Shown here one piece after another: positions 1-8,137 of a stretch of DNA of 64,000 nucleotides. Numbering within the stretch: the first letter of the stretch is position 1; the number at the start of each line of letters is the position of its first letter. A model generated the notes under the pieces. That model was not told the origin of the DNA, made no database searches, and saw nothing but the letters and a program-made list of their open reading frames with translations. Position numbers and translations under genes: made by a program. The stretch comes from Paraburkholderia sabiae (lineage in GTDB: Bacteria; Pseudomonadota; Gammaproteobacteria; Burkholderiales; Burkholderiaceae), in contig NZ_CP125295.1 in NCBI RefSeq assembly GCF_030412785.1, positions 2,604,001-2,668,000 on the forward strand. Direction: 5' to 3'.

Positions 1-305
1 ACCAGGTCGCTCACCGTACCGGCGAACATGGCACCGATCATCATGCCCGCCAGCGAGCAGCTCGCGATTGCGCCCAACTGGAACGGCGAAAGAGACCAGT
101 TCGTGCCGTGCGTCAGCATCGGCAGCACAGCGCCGTATATCGCGACGTCGTAACCTTCGGCGAGGATCATCGCCAGACAGATCGCGACGACGCGTATCGT
201 CACCGGCAGCGGTATCGCGACCGAGCCGGCTTCATTTTCTTCCGGCGCTGCGCCGTGCAAACGGTGCGCGCCTGTTTCATTGTTAGTGGAAGACCACGTA
301 CTCAT
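1..305 (-). CDS. MFS transporter, N-terminal part (cut by window edge)
   Basis: The first 101 residues of a major facilitator superfamily protein are visible, from an ATG at 305; the rest lies beyond base 1. A polar N-terminus of about 30 residues is followed by a hydrophobic segment containing AICLAMILAEGYDVAIYGAV, then WSLSPFQLGAIASCSLAGMMIGAMFAG, which reads as transmembrane helices 1 and 2. The acidic/aromatic EGYD in helix 1 resembles the D-x-x-D/E-x-Y-D region of aromatic-acid and metabolite:H+ symporters (AAHS type). It is 36 bp downstream of the semialdehyde dehydrogenase gene on the same strand, so it is probably the last cistron of the same operon. Substrate unknown; uptake of a related amino acid or organic acid is an inference. 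Confidence 0.75.
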   Translation of the reverse strand, partial: MSTWSSTNNETGAHRLHGAAPEENEAGSVAIPLPVTIRVVAICLAMILAEGYDVAIYGAVLPMLTHGTNWSLSPFQLGAIASCSLAGMMIGAMFAGTVSDL

Positions 306-341
306 GTTCAAGCGCCCCCTTTTGCACTGCGTTATGTCAGG

Positions 342-1802
342 TCAAACCGCCATGCAGAGATATTTGATAACGACGTAATCGTCGATGCCGTAGTGCGAAC
401 CTTCGCGTCCCATGCCCGACTGCTTCACGCCTCCGAACGGCGCGACCTCGTTCGAGATCAGACCCGTGTTCACGCCGACCATGCCGTACTCCAGCGCTTC
501 CGCCACCTTCCAGACGCGAGCGAAGTCGCGGCTATAGAAATACGCGGCGAGGCCGAACTCGGTGTCGTTGGCGAAGCGGATCACTTCGTCGTCGCTGCTG
601 AATCTGAAGAGCGGCGCGAGCGGGCCGAACGTCTCGTCCTTCGCGACTTTCATCGCGGGCGTCACGTCGCGAAGCACCGTCGGTTCGAAAAAGCCGTGGC
701 CGAGCGCGTGGCGTTTGCCGCCCGTGACGACGGATGCACCTTTCGCGAGCGCATCGGCGATATGCGCTTCGACCTTCTGCACGGCCGCTTCGTTGATGAG
801 CGGCCCTTGCGCGACATCGGGCTCGGTGCCGCGTCCGACCTTCAGACGGTCGACAGCGGCCGCGAGCTTCTCGGCGAACTGGTCATACACGGCGTCGTGC
901 ACGTAGAAGCGATTCGTGCAGACACACGTTTGCCCGCTGTTGCGATACTTCGATGCGATGGCGCCTTGCACGGCTGCATCGATGTCCGCATCGTCGAACA
1001 CGATGAACGGCGCGTTACCGCCGAGTTCGAGCGAGACCTTTTTGACTGTCGCAGCACACTGGCTCATCAGCACTCGGCCGACCTGGGTCGACCCCGTGAA
1101 CGACAGCTTGCGCACGACCGGGTTCGACGTCAGTTCGCCGCCGATCGCCTTCGGGTCGCCCGTCACGACGCTGAACACGCCAGCAGGCACGCCCGCGCGT
1201 TCGGCCAGTACCGCCAATGCCAGCGCGGAGAACGGTGTGGCCTCGGCGGGCTTGACGACGATCGTGCAGCCCGCCGCGAGCGCGGGACCGACCTTGCGCG
1301 TGATCATCGCGGCCGGAAAATTCCACGGCGTGATCGCGGCGCACACACCGATCGGCTCTTTCACCACAACAATGCGCTTGTCGCTCGCCGGCGTCGGAAT
1401 CGTATCGCCGTATACGCGCTTGCCCTCTTCGGCGAACCATTCGAAGAACGACGCCGCATAGCCGATTTCACCGCGCGCCTCGGCGAGCGACTTGCCTTGC
1501 TCGGTCGACAGGATCAGCGCGAGGTCATCGGCGTTTTCCATCATCAGATCGTGCCATTTGCGCAGAATCGCGCCGCGCTCTTTCGCGGTCTTCTTGCGCC
1601 ACGCGGGCCAGGCCGCGTTCGCCGCGTCGATTGCCTGACGCGTTTCCGGCGCGCCCATCAAAGGAACATTGCCGACGATCTCGCCCGTCGCGGGATCGTT
1701 AACCTCGAACGACTCTGCGCTGAGGGCGTTCTGCCATTCGCCGTTGACGTAAGCCTGTTGTCGAAGCAGCAGCGGGTCCTTCAACCGGGTTCCCAATTCC
1801 AT
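342..1802 (-). CDS. gabD: NAD(P)-dependent succinate-semialdehyde dehydrogenase
   Basis: 486 residues, the normal length for the GabD class of aldehyde dehydrogenases. It oxidises succinate semialdehyde to succinate, the last step of GABA and putrescine breakdown. Visible motifs: oxyanion Asn161 in ITPWNFPAAM, the coenzyme-loop FTGSTQVGR (235-243), general base Glu259 in SLELGGNAPF and catalytic Cys293 in SGQTCVCTNRF. Cys295 two residues on matches the redox-switch cysteine known in GabD proteins. It sits 52 bp downstream of a GntR regulator and an importer of polyamine/amino-acid type, so a role in degrading the imported compound is likely. Glutarate semialdehyde or another short semialdehyde is possible, since the family is promiscuous. 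Confidence 0.9.
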   Translation of the reverse strand: MELGTRLKDPLLLRQQAYVNGEWQNALSAESFEVNDPATGEIVGNVPLMGAPETRQAIDAANAAWPAWRKKTAKERGAILRKWHDLMMENADDLALILSTEQGKSLAEARGEIGYAASFFEWFAEEGKRVYGDTIPTPASDKRIVVVKEPIGVCAAITPWNFPAAMITRKVGPALAAGCTIVVKPAEATPFSALALAVLAERAGVPAGVFSVVTGDPKAIGGELTSNPVVRKLSFTGSTQVGRVLMSQCAATVKKVSLELGGNAPFIVFDDADIDAAVQGAIASKYRNSGQTCVCTNRFYVHDAVYDQFAEKLAAAVDRLKVGRGTEPDVAQGPLINEAAVQKVEAHIADALAKGASVVTGGKRHALGHGFFEPTVLRDVTPAMKVAKDETFGPLAPLFRFSSDDEVIRFANDTEFGLAAYFYSRDFARVWKVAEALEYGMVGVNTGLISNEVAPFGGVKQSGMGREGSHYGIDDYVVIKYLCMAV

Positions 1803-1854
1803 AGTCTTTCCTACAAGGGTTGCTAAATAAGTGTGGTGCGATCGGATGGCGACA

Positions 1855-2562
1855 TCAGCCCGCGCGTTTCAGCGTCAGGTGTTGCTGTCCGTCGAGCAAC
1901 AGGTTCCTCGCGATTTCCAGCACGCGGTTGATGTGGCTGATGGCAGCGTCGCGTGCGGCGGCCTCGTCCTTCGCCCTGATTGCGGCGAGCACCTGACGCA
2001 TTTCCATCACCGCCTGGCTGCCCCGATCACTGGATGAGATGGTCAACGCTCGCAGACGGTTGATTCGCGCCATCAGCGACTGCACGATTTCCCATGCGAC
2101 CTGTTTGTGTCCCGCCGTGAACATGCGCTCGTAAAAGGCTGTCGTCAGCGCCCGGACTTCGCGATAGTCCTGATCATGAAACGCTCGCTCGATGCGATTG
2201 ATGCACGCTTCCAGTTGGTCGATCGTCTGCGCGTCGGCGTGCCGGGCACAGGCGGACGCCGCCTCGCCCTCCAGCAGCCCGCGAATCTCGTAGATTTCGA
2301 TTGCCGTGTCGATATCGAGCACGGCGACGATGGGCCCCTGATTCGGCAGGGTATCGACGAGCCCTTCCGTCTCCAGATGGCGCAGCACCTCGCGCACGAC
2401 GGTGCGGCTCACGCCCAGTTCCGCGCACAGCGTGCGTTCGACCAGCCGGTCGCCCGGCTGGAAACGCGCGTCGAGAATCGCGCTGCGCATTTTCTCGAGC
2501 GCAAGCTCCCGGAGCGTCGTCGTTCGACGCTCGACTTTCAATGACGATGTCGGCTCGTCCAT
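1855..2562 (-). CDS. GntR/FCD-family transcriptional regulator, operon copy
   Basis: 235 residues: an N-terminal winged helix-turn-helix (about 15-85, with LVERTLCAELGVSRTVVREV) and a C-terminal all-helical FCD ligand domain (about 95-225). FCD regulators usually release DNA when they bind a small organic acid or amino acid. The gene is only 12 bp downstream of the ABC ATPase gene, inside the operon it probably controls. It is clearly paralogous to the divergent regulator at 7296; the recognition-helix region is nearly identical, so both probably read the same operators between 7078 and 7134. Ligand unknown. Confidence 0.9.
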   Translation of the reverse strand: MDEPTSSLKVERRTTTLRELALEKMRSAILDARFQPGDRLVERTLCAELGVSRTVVREVLRHLETEGLVDTLPNQGPIVAVLDIDTAIEIYEIRGLLEGEAASACARHADAQTIDQLEACINRIERAFHDQDYREVRALTTAFYERMFTAGHKQVAWEIVQSLMARINRLRALTISSSDRGSQAVMEMRQVLAAIRAKDEAAARDAAISHINRVLEIARNLLLDGQQHLTLKRAG

Positions 2563-2574
2563 TGCTGTGTCCCG

Positions 2575-3660
2575 TCAGGCCTGCGAGAACAGCCGCACAT
2601 CGCGCGAGTCCCAGTGAACCCAGGCCTGCGTGCCGATGACGATTCCGCTGTCCCGATGGTCGCCGGCGGGCATCCGCACCGACATCTCCTGTTCCCACGG
2701 CGTCATCACCGAGTAGTGCATCGCGTCGCCGAGATACGTGATGTCGCGCACTTTCACGGGCAAGCCCGCGGCGTTCTTCTCCGCTTCCGTCGCGCGAATG
2801 CGGATCTGCTCGGGGCGTACCATCAGCGTGCCGTCTCCGCCGACGGGCAGCGCGGCATCGCCGGCGGCCACGACCTGATGTCCGCTCGGAAAGACGGCGC
2901 TCGCCTCGGCCGCGTCGCGCGCGGTGATGCGCACCGGCAGGAAGTTCGAGTTACCGATGAAGTTGGCGACGAAGCGCGAAGACGGGTTCGCATAAAGTTC
3001 TTCGCCCGTTCCACATTGTTCGATGCAGCCCTTGTTGAACACGGCGATACGATCCGATAGACGCAGCGCCTCTTCCTGGTCGTGCGTCACATAGAGGATC
3101 GTCACGCCCGTTTCCTGATGGATGCGGCGCAGTTCGAGCTGAATCTCTTCGCGCAGCTTCTTGTCGAGCGCGGACAGCGGCTCGTCCATCAGCAGCACGG
3201 GCGGGTCATACGCCAGCGCACGCGCGATGGCCACGCGCTGCTGCTGGCCACCCGACAATTGGGCAGGCATGCGGTCGCGGAACTCCGACAGATGAACCAG
3301 CGCGAGCATCTGCTCGACCTTCTTGGCGATTTCAGCCTCGGGACGGCGGCGGACCCGCAACGGGAAGGCCACGTTCTGCCCGACGGTCAGATGCGGAAAC
3401 AGTGTGTAGCGCTGGAACACCATACCGATGTTGCGCTTGTTCGGCGCCACCGACAGCAGCGGTTTGCCGTCGAGCAGCACGCGCCCTTCCGTCGGCTCCT
3501 GGAAGCCCGCGACGATATAGAGCGTCGTGCTCTTGCCCGAACCCGACGGCCCGAGGAAAGTCATGAACTCGCCTTTGCGCACGTCGAGCGAAACGTTATC
3601 GATGGCGACGACGTCGTCGTAGGTCTTGCGCAGGCGCTGGATTTGGAGGAATGCAGTCAT
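2575..3660 (-). CDS. ABC transporter ATP-binding protein, PotA type
   Basis: 361 residues. Walker [10 protein letters not shown], signature [15 protein letters not shown] and Walker [14 protein letters not shown] are present, followed by a C-terminal TOBE-like domain (about 280-361). This is the layout of spermidine/putrescine and Fe3+ importers. The ATG at 3660 is preferred because it has a GAGGTGA ribosome-binding site 7 bp upstream; another in-frame ATG at 3678 and longer extensions have weaker sites or overlap the permease. It powers the importer made by the next three genes. Substrate is inferred from the SSADH partner: a polyamine, GABA or related amine. Confidence 0.9.
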   Translation of the reverse strand: MTAFLQIQRLRKTYDDVVAIDNVSLDVRKGEFMTFLGPSGSGKSTTLYIVAGFQEPTEGRVLLDGKPLLSVAPNKRNIGMVFQRYTLFPHLTVGQNVAFPLRVRRRPEAEIAKKVEQMLALVHLSEFRDRMPAQLSGGQQQRVAIARALAYDPPVLLMDEPLSALDKKLREEIQLELRRIHQETGVTILYVTHDQEEALRLSDRIAVFNKGCIEQCGTGEELYANPSSRFVANFIGNSNFLPVRITARDAAEASAVFPSGHQVVAAGDAALPVGGDGTLMVRPEQIRIRATEAEKNAAGLPVKVRDITYLGDAMHYSVMTPWEQEMSVRMPAGDHRDSGIVIGTQAWVHWDSRDVRLFSQA

Positions 3661-3686
3661 CTCGTTCACCTCACTCATTACATCGA

Positions 3687-4481
3687 TTAGCGTGCGCGAC
3701 GCAGAACCGCGCCCGCCAACATCAAAATGGTTGTCAGTCCGACGAGCAGCGAGGACGCTGCCGCGACGACGGGCGTCAGGTCTTGCCGCAGCGTCGCCCA
3801 GATGCGTACGGGCAACGTCTGCAAGGTCGGGCTCGACATGAAGATCGACACGACCACCTCGTCCCACGACGCAAGGAACGCGAAGATGGCTGCCGCGAAC
3901 AGGCCGAGCCGGATCGCAGGCAGGGTCACGCGCAGCTTCACTTCGAGCGGCGATGCGCCGCAAATCAGCGCGGCATCTTCGAGCGCCGTGTCGAAGCTCG
4001 ACAGCGAGTTGCTGATGGAAATGATCGAGAACGGCAACGCGATGATCAGATGCCCGATCACGAAGCCCGTCATCGTGCCGTTCAGGCCGATGCGCAGAAA
4101 GAACGCATACAGCGCGACGGCCAGCACCACCACCGGCAGCACCATCGGCGTGAGGAAAAACGCCTTCGCCACGTTGCGGCCGCGAAACTTGCCGCGCACC
4201 AGTGCAAGCGACGCAAGAAAGCCGATGAACACGGACAGCACCGTGACGATCACGGCGAGCTTCGCGCTCGTGAGCAGCGAATCGATCCAGCCCGGGTCAG
4301 TGAACAGCTGGCGATACCATTCCAGCGTCCAGCCCGGCGGCGGAAAGATCAGCCATTGCGAATCACCGAACGACAGCGCAACGATGAAGAGAATCGGCAG
4401 CAGCAGGAACAGCGCGACGGCGCCGCCGATTGCGAGCAGCGCCCAGCGCAGCGCGCCAAGACGGTCGAAGTCGAGCAACAT
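3687..4481 (-). CDS. ABC transporter permease, PotC type
   Basis: 264 residues with about six transmembrane segments and the inner-membrane permease EAA-type loop (EDAALICGASPLEVKLRVTLP). It is the second permease of the importer. The ATG at 4481 is chosen because GGAGG lies just upstream within the end of the preceding gene and the stop of that gene is separated by one base, a classic translational coupling. A longer frame to 4535 exists but has no supporting site. Confidence 0.88.
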   Translation of the reverse strand: MLLDFDRLGALRWALLAIGGAVALFLLLPILFIVALSFGDSQWLIFPPPGWTLEWYRQLFTDPGWIDSLLTSAKLAVIVTVLSVFIGFLASLALVRGKFRGRNVAKAFFLTPMVLPVVVLAVALYAFFLRIGLNGTMTGFVIGHLIIALPFSIISISNSLSSFDTALEDAALICGASPLEVKLRVTLPAIRLGLFAAAIFAFLASWDEVVVSIFMSSPTLQTLPVRIWATLRQDLTPVVAAASSLLVGLTTILMLAGAVLRRAR

Positions 4482-4482
4482 C

Positions 4483-5364
4483 TCAGAGACCTCCGCTAGT
4501 GGCGCGTGCGCCGGTGAAGCGCAGTTGCAGCGCATAGAGCCCGAGCGTCACGGCGAGCAGCACGAACGCGGCTGCGCCTGCAAGACCCCAGTTCAGCAAC
4601 TGCTGCACGAGCTGTGCGATCAGTTCGGCGAGCATCATGTATTGCGCGCCGCCGAGCAGCGCCGGGGTCACGAAATAGCCGAGCGCCATCACGAACACCA
4701 TCAGCGCACCCGATGCGATGCCCGGCATCGCGAGCGGCACCAGGATGCGCCAGAAGGCCTGCCAGCGGCTCGCGCCGCAAACGGCCGCGGCACGCAGTGT
4801 CGACGGATCGATGCTGCGCAGCGTCGCATGCAGCGGCATCACGAGAAACGGCAACATGATGTAGGTCATGCCGATCGTCACACCGACCAGGTTGTTGACG
4901 AGCGCCAGCGGCTCGCTGATCAGACCGATTGCCATCAGCATGCGGTTGATCGGGCCCGTCGCCTGAAGCAGAACCATCCATGCGAAGGTTCGCGCCAGCA
5001 GGTTGGTCCACATCGAAAGCAGCAGAATCGAAAACAGCAGCGAGGTCAGCCTGCGCGGCGCGATGGCGAGCAGCCACGCGGTCGGAAAGCCGATCGCCAC
5101 CGTCACCACGGTCACGACCGTCGCGACGAGGAACGTGTTGCCGAACACGCGCAGATAGGTCGACGAGCCGAGAAGCTGCGCATAGTTGTGCAGCCCCGGC
5201 GTGGGATCCAGCACGCTGCGCAGCAGCAGCGACAACACGGGCAGCATGAAGAAGATCACGAGCAGCACGATGCCCGGTATCAACAGGCGAATGTTGCGCC
5301 AGTCGCGACGCTGGCGTGTGGGTGTCACCGGCGCATGCGCGACGGTCGTTAGAACGTTAGGCAT
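4483..5364 (-). CDS. ABC transporter permease, PotB type
   Basis: 293 residues. A cytoplasmic N-terminus is followed by a strong first helix (LLIPGIVLLVIFFMLPVLSL) and about five more. The coupling loop RAAAVCGASRWQAFWRILVPL is of the EAA type that docks on the ATPase. It pairs with the permease at 3687-4481 to form the channel of the importer. It starts 63 bp downstream of the binding-protein gene and its stop nearly touches the next start. Confidence 0.88.
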   Translation of the reverse strand: MPNVLTTVAHAPVTPTRQRRDWRNIRLLIPGIVLLVIFFMLPVLSLLLRSVLDPTPGLHNYAQLLGSSTYLRVFGNTFLVATVVTVVTVAIGFPTAWLLAIAPRRLTSLLFSILLLSMWTNLLARTFAWMVLLQATGPINRMLMAIGLISEPLALVNNLVGVTIGMTYIMLPFLVMPLHATLRSIDPSTLRAAAVCGASRWQAFWRILVPLAMPGIASGALMVFVMALGYFVTPALLGGAQYMMLAELIAQLVQQLLNWGLAGAAAFVLLAVTLGLYALQLRFTGARATSGGL

Positions 5365-5427
5365 CGTGTCTCCTGCATGTCTCCAGATACTGCTATGCGC
5401 TTTCTGCTTGAACCCTTCCGCTGACGC

Positions 5428-6459
5428 TTATTTCGACTGCCATGCGTACCAGCGCTTGGCGATCGCGTCGCGGTTGTCAGCCCAGTACTTCATGTCGAGA
5501 TTGATCTGCGAAGTCTTGTACTGATCGGGCAGCGTCTTCGCGACGGCGGGCGGCATCAGCGCAGCCGACTTCACGTTGATCGGCGCGTAGCCCGTGTTCT
5601 GCGCGAACTTCGCCTGCGCCTGAGCACTCGTTGCGGCAGCGAGGAACTTCATCGCTTCTGCCTTGTGCTTCGCGCCCTTCGGAATCACGAGCATGTCGGC
5701 CGCCGTCAGGTTCTGGTTCCATGAAACGCCGACGGGTACGCCCGTCTGTTCGAGCGCATGCAGTCGGCCATTCCAGAACATGCCGACAGGCGCTTCGCCC
5801 GATGCCAGTAATTGCTGCGATTGCGCGCCGCCGCTCCACCAGACGATGTCGCCCTTGATCGTGTCGAGCTTCTTGAACGCGCGATCGAGGTCGAGCGGAT
5901 AGAGCTTGTCGGCGGGCACGCCGTCGGCGAGCAGTGCGATTTCGAGCACGCCGGGTGCGGACCACTTGTAGAACGTGCGCTTGCCGGGGAATTTCTTCGT
6001 GTCGAACAGATCGGCCCAGTTTTGCGGCTGCGCGCCCGTGTACTTCGACTTGTTGTAGCCGAGCACGAACGAGTAATAGAAGCTGCCGACCGCATCCGGC
6101 GCCGAGAAGCGCGGATCGAGTTCGTCCTTCTTCACGACGGAATAGTCGATCGGCTCGATCAACCCGGCTTTTTGCGCGGCATACGCGAAGTCGCCTTCGA
6201 CATCGACGACATCCCAGTTCACGTTGCCGCTGTCGACCATCGCCTTGAGCTTGCCGTAGTCGGTCGGGCCATCCATCAGCACGTTGACGCCCGTCGCCTG
6301 GGTGAATGGTTGCGCCCAGTCCTTCTGCTGCGAAGACTGCGTCGTGCCGCCCCAGCTCGTGAAAACGATGGGATCGGCAGCGAGCGCCGGCGTCGCCGTG
6401 AGGGCAGTCGCGCAGAGCGCGATCAGCGGAGCGGTCTTCAGCGTGCGTGTGAGGGTCAT
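5428..6459 (-). CDS. Periplasmic solute-binding protein, PotD/AfuA type
   Basis: 343 residues. A typical Sec signal peptide (TLKTAPLIALCATALTAT then PALAADP) is followed by the mature sequence DPIVFTSWGG, the usual opening of polyamine and iron binding proteins of the extracellular solute-binding family 1. The start at 6459 has AAGGAGA eight bases upstream. It captures the substrate and delivers it to the two permeases. No ligand residues can be assigned by eye, so polyamine, GABA-like amine or organic acid remain open. Confidence 0.88.
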   Translation of the reverse strand: MTLTRTLKTAPLIALCATALTATPALAADPIVFTSWGGTTQSSQQKDWAQPFTQATGVNVLMDGPTDYGKLKAMVDSGNVNWDVVDVEGDFAYAAQKAGLIEPIDYSVVKKDELDPRFSAPDAVGSFYYSFVLGYNKSKYTGAQPQNWADLFDTKKFPGKRTFYKWSAPGVLEIALLADGVPADKLYPLDLDRAFKKLDTIKGDIVWWSGGAQSQQLLASGEAPVGMFWNGRLHALEQTGVPVGVSWNQNLTAADMLVIPKGAKHKAEAMKFLAAATSAQAQAKFAQNTGYAPINVKSAALMPPAVAKTLPDQYKTSQINLDMKYWADNRDAIAKRWYAWQSK

Positions 6460-6529
6460 GTCTGTCTCCTTGAATTCGATGCGTAGCGCTGCGTTGAATG
6501 CTTGTGGTGAATCGGAATCGTGGCTGGGG

Positions 6530-7009
6530 TCAATGCACTGCTGCGAGCGCCTGGACGGTTCCCGCCTGCGCGTCGCCGACATAGATGCCGAACGCGTCCT
6601 CGCTGCGTTCGCGCAGATAGCGCTGAAGCATCGTGCGCACGGTGTCGTCGCGCAGTTCGCCCCATGGAATGCGCGACAGCGGGACGATGCGGATCGACAT
6701 GTCCATCATCGCCGCGAGGCTGCTGTTCACGCGGCCTCGATAGACGACGCTGACGCTCGACGCCGGGCCGTTGCCGGACTCGAAGACCGAGAAAATGAAG
6801 TCGAGATGCGCCGTCAGGCCGAGCTTCGCCAGCACGCCGCGCAGGCTTCCCGAATCGCTCTCGGGCTGCAGCTTGACGCCCGTCGGCAGCTGCAAACCGT
6901 CTTCCGTGTCCAGGAGCACAAGGCCGTCGCGATGTTCGAGAATCGCGCCGACCTGGGCGCGCGCGCCCGCTGCAGCAGGAAAAAACCGTTCGATGGTCTG
7001 CTCAGACAT
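6530..7009 (-). CDS. Nudix-like protein with a degenerate catalytic box
   Basis: 159 residues from the ATG at 7009, which has GGAGGA seven bases upstream. The stretch ILEHRDGLVLLDTEDGLQLP, then TGVKLQPESDSGSL, RGVLAKLGL, then a strand-rich FIFSVFE region, resembles a Nudix fold. The consensus box G-x5-E-x7-REUxEExGU is broken: the first Gly and Glu are there, but the RE pair is GV and the metal-binding EE pair is missing. A pyrophosphohydrolase activity is therefore unlikely; a ligand-sensing or structural role is an inference. It is the first gene of the importer/SSADH operon, directly under the GntR operators. Confidence 0.7.
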   Translation of the reverse strand: MSEQTIERFFPAAAGARAQVGAILEHRDGLVLLDTEDGLQLPTGVKLQPESDSGSLRGVLAKLGLTAHLDFIFSVFESGNGPASSVSVVYRGRVNSSLAAMMDMSIRIVPLSRIPWGELRDDTVRTMLQRYLRERSEDAFGIYVGDAQAGTVQALAAVH

Positions 7010-7077
7010 GGTGTCCTCCGATGTGCTGGTCGCTCGTCCCGTCGCTCTTTCCGCGATCGAATCGCTTTCGACAGGAT

Positions 7078-7091
7078 TATGGTATGCCATA
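7078..7091. promoter_or_regulatory. GntR operator candidate 1
   Basis: Inverted repeat TATGG (7078-7082) and CCATA (7087-7091) with a 4-base spacer. FCD-type GntR proteins commonly bind short TGG-N-CCA style palindromes. It lies 70 bp upstream of the Nudix-like operon start. Confidence 0.6.
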
Positions 7092-7116
7092 GTATAGGCG
7101 TCGCCTGCCGGTTAAT

Positions 7117-7134
7117 ATTATGGAATACCATAAT
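7117..7134. promoter_or_regulatory. GntR operator candidate 2
   Basis: A perfect 7-bp inverted repeat, ATTATGG (7117-7123) and CCATAAT (7128-7134), around a 4-base spacer. Its centre is 41 bp, about four DNA turns, from operator candidate 1, so the two sites face the same side of the helix. Both share the TATGG/CCATA core. Confidence 0.7.
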
Positions 7135-7295
7135 CTGACGAAGGGCTTTTGGTAGGGGTGCGATGAGGACGAGCCGGCGCGCCTGAGAGTCGCGGGGCTA
7201 TGGCGGACACTGACGGATGGGAGACAATACGGCCCTGCATGATGCGCATCGGGCCAGTCCGTGGCTTGGTATTACTCGACCACCTTTTTCTCGAT

Positions 7296-7982
7296 ATGTC
7301 AGACCTTAAAGTTGTCCGTGAGACCAAAACCCTTCGCGAACTGACCCTAGACAAGCTGCGCGACGCGATCGTGCGAGGCTACTTTCCGCCGGGCGCGCGT
7401 CTGGTTGAACGCACGTTGTGCGACGAACTGGGCGTGAGTCGAACGATCGTGCGCGAGGTGTTGCGACACCTGGAGACTGAAGGACTCGTCGACGTAGCAG
7501 CCCGCCAGGGGCCCGTCGTCGCGCGACTGAATCCTGCCCAGGTTAGCGAGATTTACGAGCTGCGCGGTTTGCTGGAAGCGAACGCGGCGCGCGCGTGCGC
7601 CGGGCGGTCGACTCCCGAACTCGTGAAGCAGTTGCGAGGCATCCGCAAGAAAATCGAGGCCGCGTTCCAGGCGGAAGACCTGTCAGCCGTGCTAGCCCAC
7701 ACAGAGCATTTCTACGACGCGCTATTCGAAGGCGCGCAGAAGACTGTCTCGCTCGCGGTGGTCAAGTCGTTGAATGCGCGGATCAATCGCTTGCGGGCGC
7801 TCACGATCGCCACGCCGGGGCGCAGCATCGAGTCGAATCGCGAGATGAACAGGATGCTCGATGCAATCGAGCGACGCGATGGCGAGGCGGCATTTGCTGC
7901 GTCGATCGCGCATATCAGCCGCACGGCGGAACTCGCGCTCGAAGCGCTTGCCCGTCGAGGCGAAGGGGAACTCCCAGCCTGA
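7296..7982 (+). CDS. GntR/FCD-family transcriptional regulator, divergent copy
   Basis: 228 residues from the ATG at 7296; a longer frame from 7200 has no clear ribosome-binding site and adds sequence unlike the family. Winged helix-turn-helix at about 10-80 (LVERTLCDELGVSRTIVREV), FCD domain at about 90-220. Strong similarity over the whole length to the operon copy at 1855-2562. It is divergent from the importer operon with the paired palindromes in between, so it probably controls that operon and itself. Confidence 0.88.
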   Translation: MSDLKVVRETKTLRELTLDKLRDAIVRGYFPPGARLVERTLCDELGVSRTIVREVLRHLETEGLVDVAARQGPVVARLNPAQVSEIYELRGLLEANAARACAGRSTPELVKQLRGIRKKIEAAFQAEDLSAVLAHTEHFYDALFEGAQKTVSLAVVKSLNARINRLRALTIATPGRSIESNREMNRMLDAIERRDGEAAFAASIAHISRTAELALEALARRGEGELPA

Positions 7983-8068
7983 CGCGCTGAATCACGTCCC
8001 AATCGATTCACCCTTATCTCTCGCCCCGAGCCAGTGAATGGGATTGAAAATCATCTAGCGGACCCCTG

Positions 8069-8123
8069 CCGTCGCCCTGCCGGGCGACGGGGTTAAAGTG
8101 AGTTTGCCGAAACAGCTTTAACC
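8069..8123. other. Two consecutive stem-loops in front of the IS110 transposase
   Basis: First hairpin: perfect 9-bp arms CCGTCGCCC (8069-8077) and GGGCGACGG (8082-8090), loop TGCC. Second: arms GGTTAAAG (8091-8098) and CTTTAACC (8116-8123), with a nested GTTT/AAAC stem (8102-8105, 8110-8113). The second ends just upstream of the transposase ribosome-binding site GGAGG. IS110-family elements encode a structured guide (bridge) RNA next to the transposase gene; these folds could be part of it, an insertion-target palindrome, or a translation control. The IS ends were not resolved. Confidence 0.55.
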
Positions 8124-8137
8124 AGAAGGAGGTCATC

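Noticed and set aside
108..1826. 572-codon frame on the plus strand opposite gabD
   Set aside because: It mirrors the whole SSADH gene, is Arg/His-rich and has no family motif; the minus strand carries all catalytic residues. It is a GC-rich shadow.
3661..3963. Longer N-terminus for the PotA-type ATPase
   Set aside because: The extra part is antisense-like Arg-rich sequence overlapping the permease, and a good ribosome-binding site supports the ATG at 3660.
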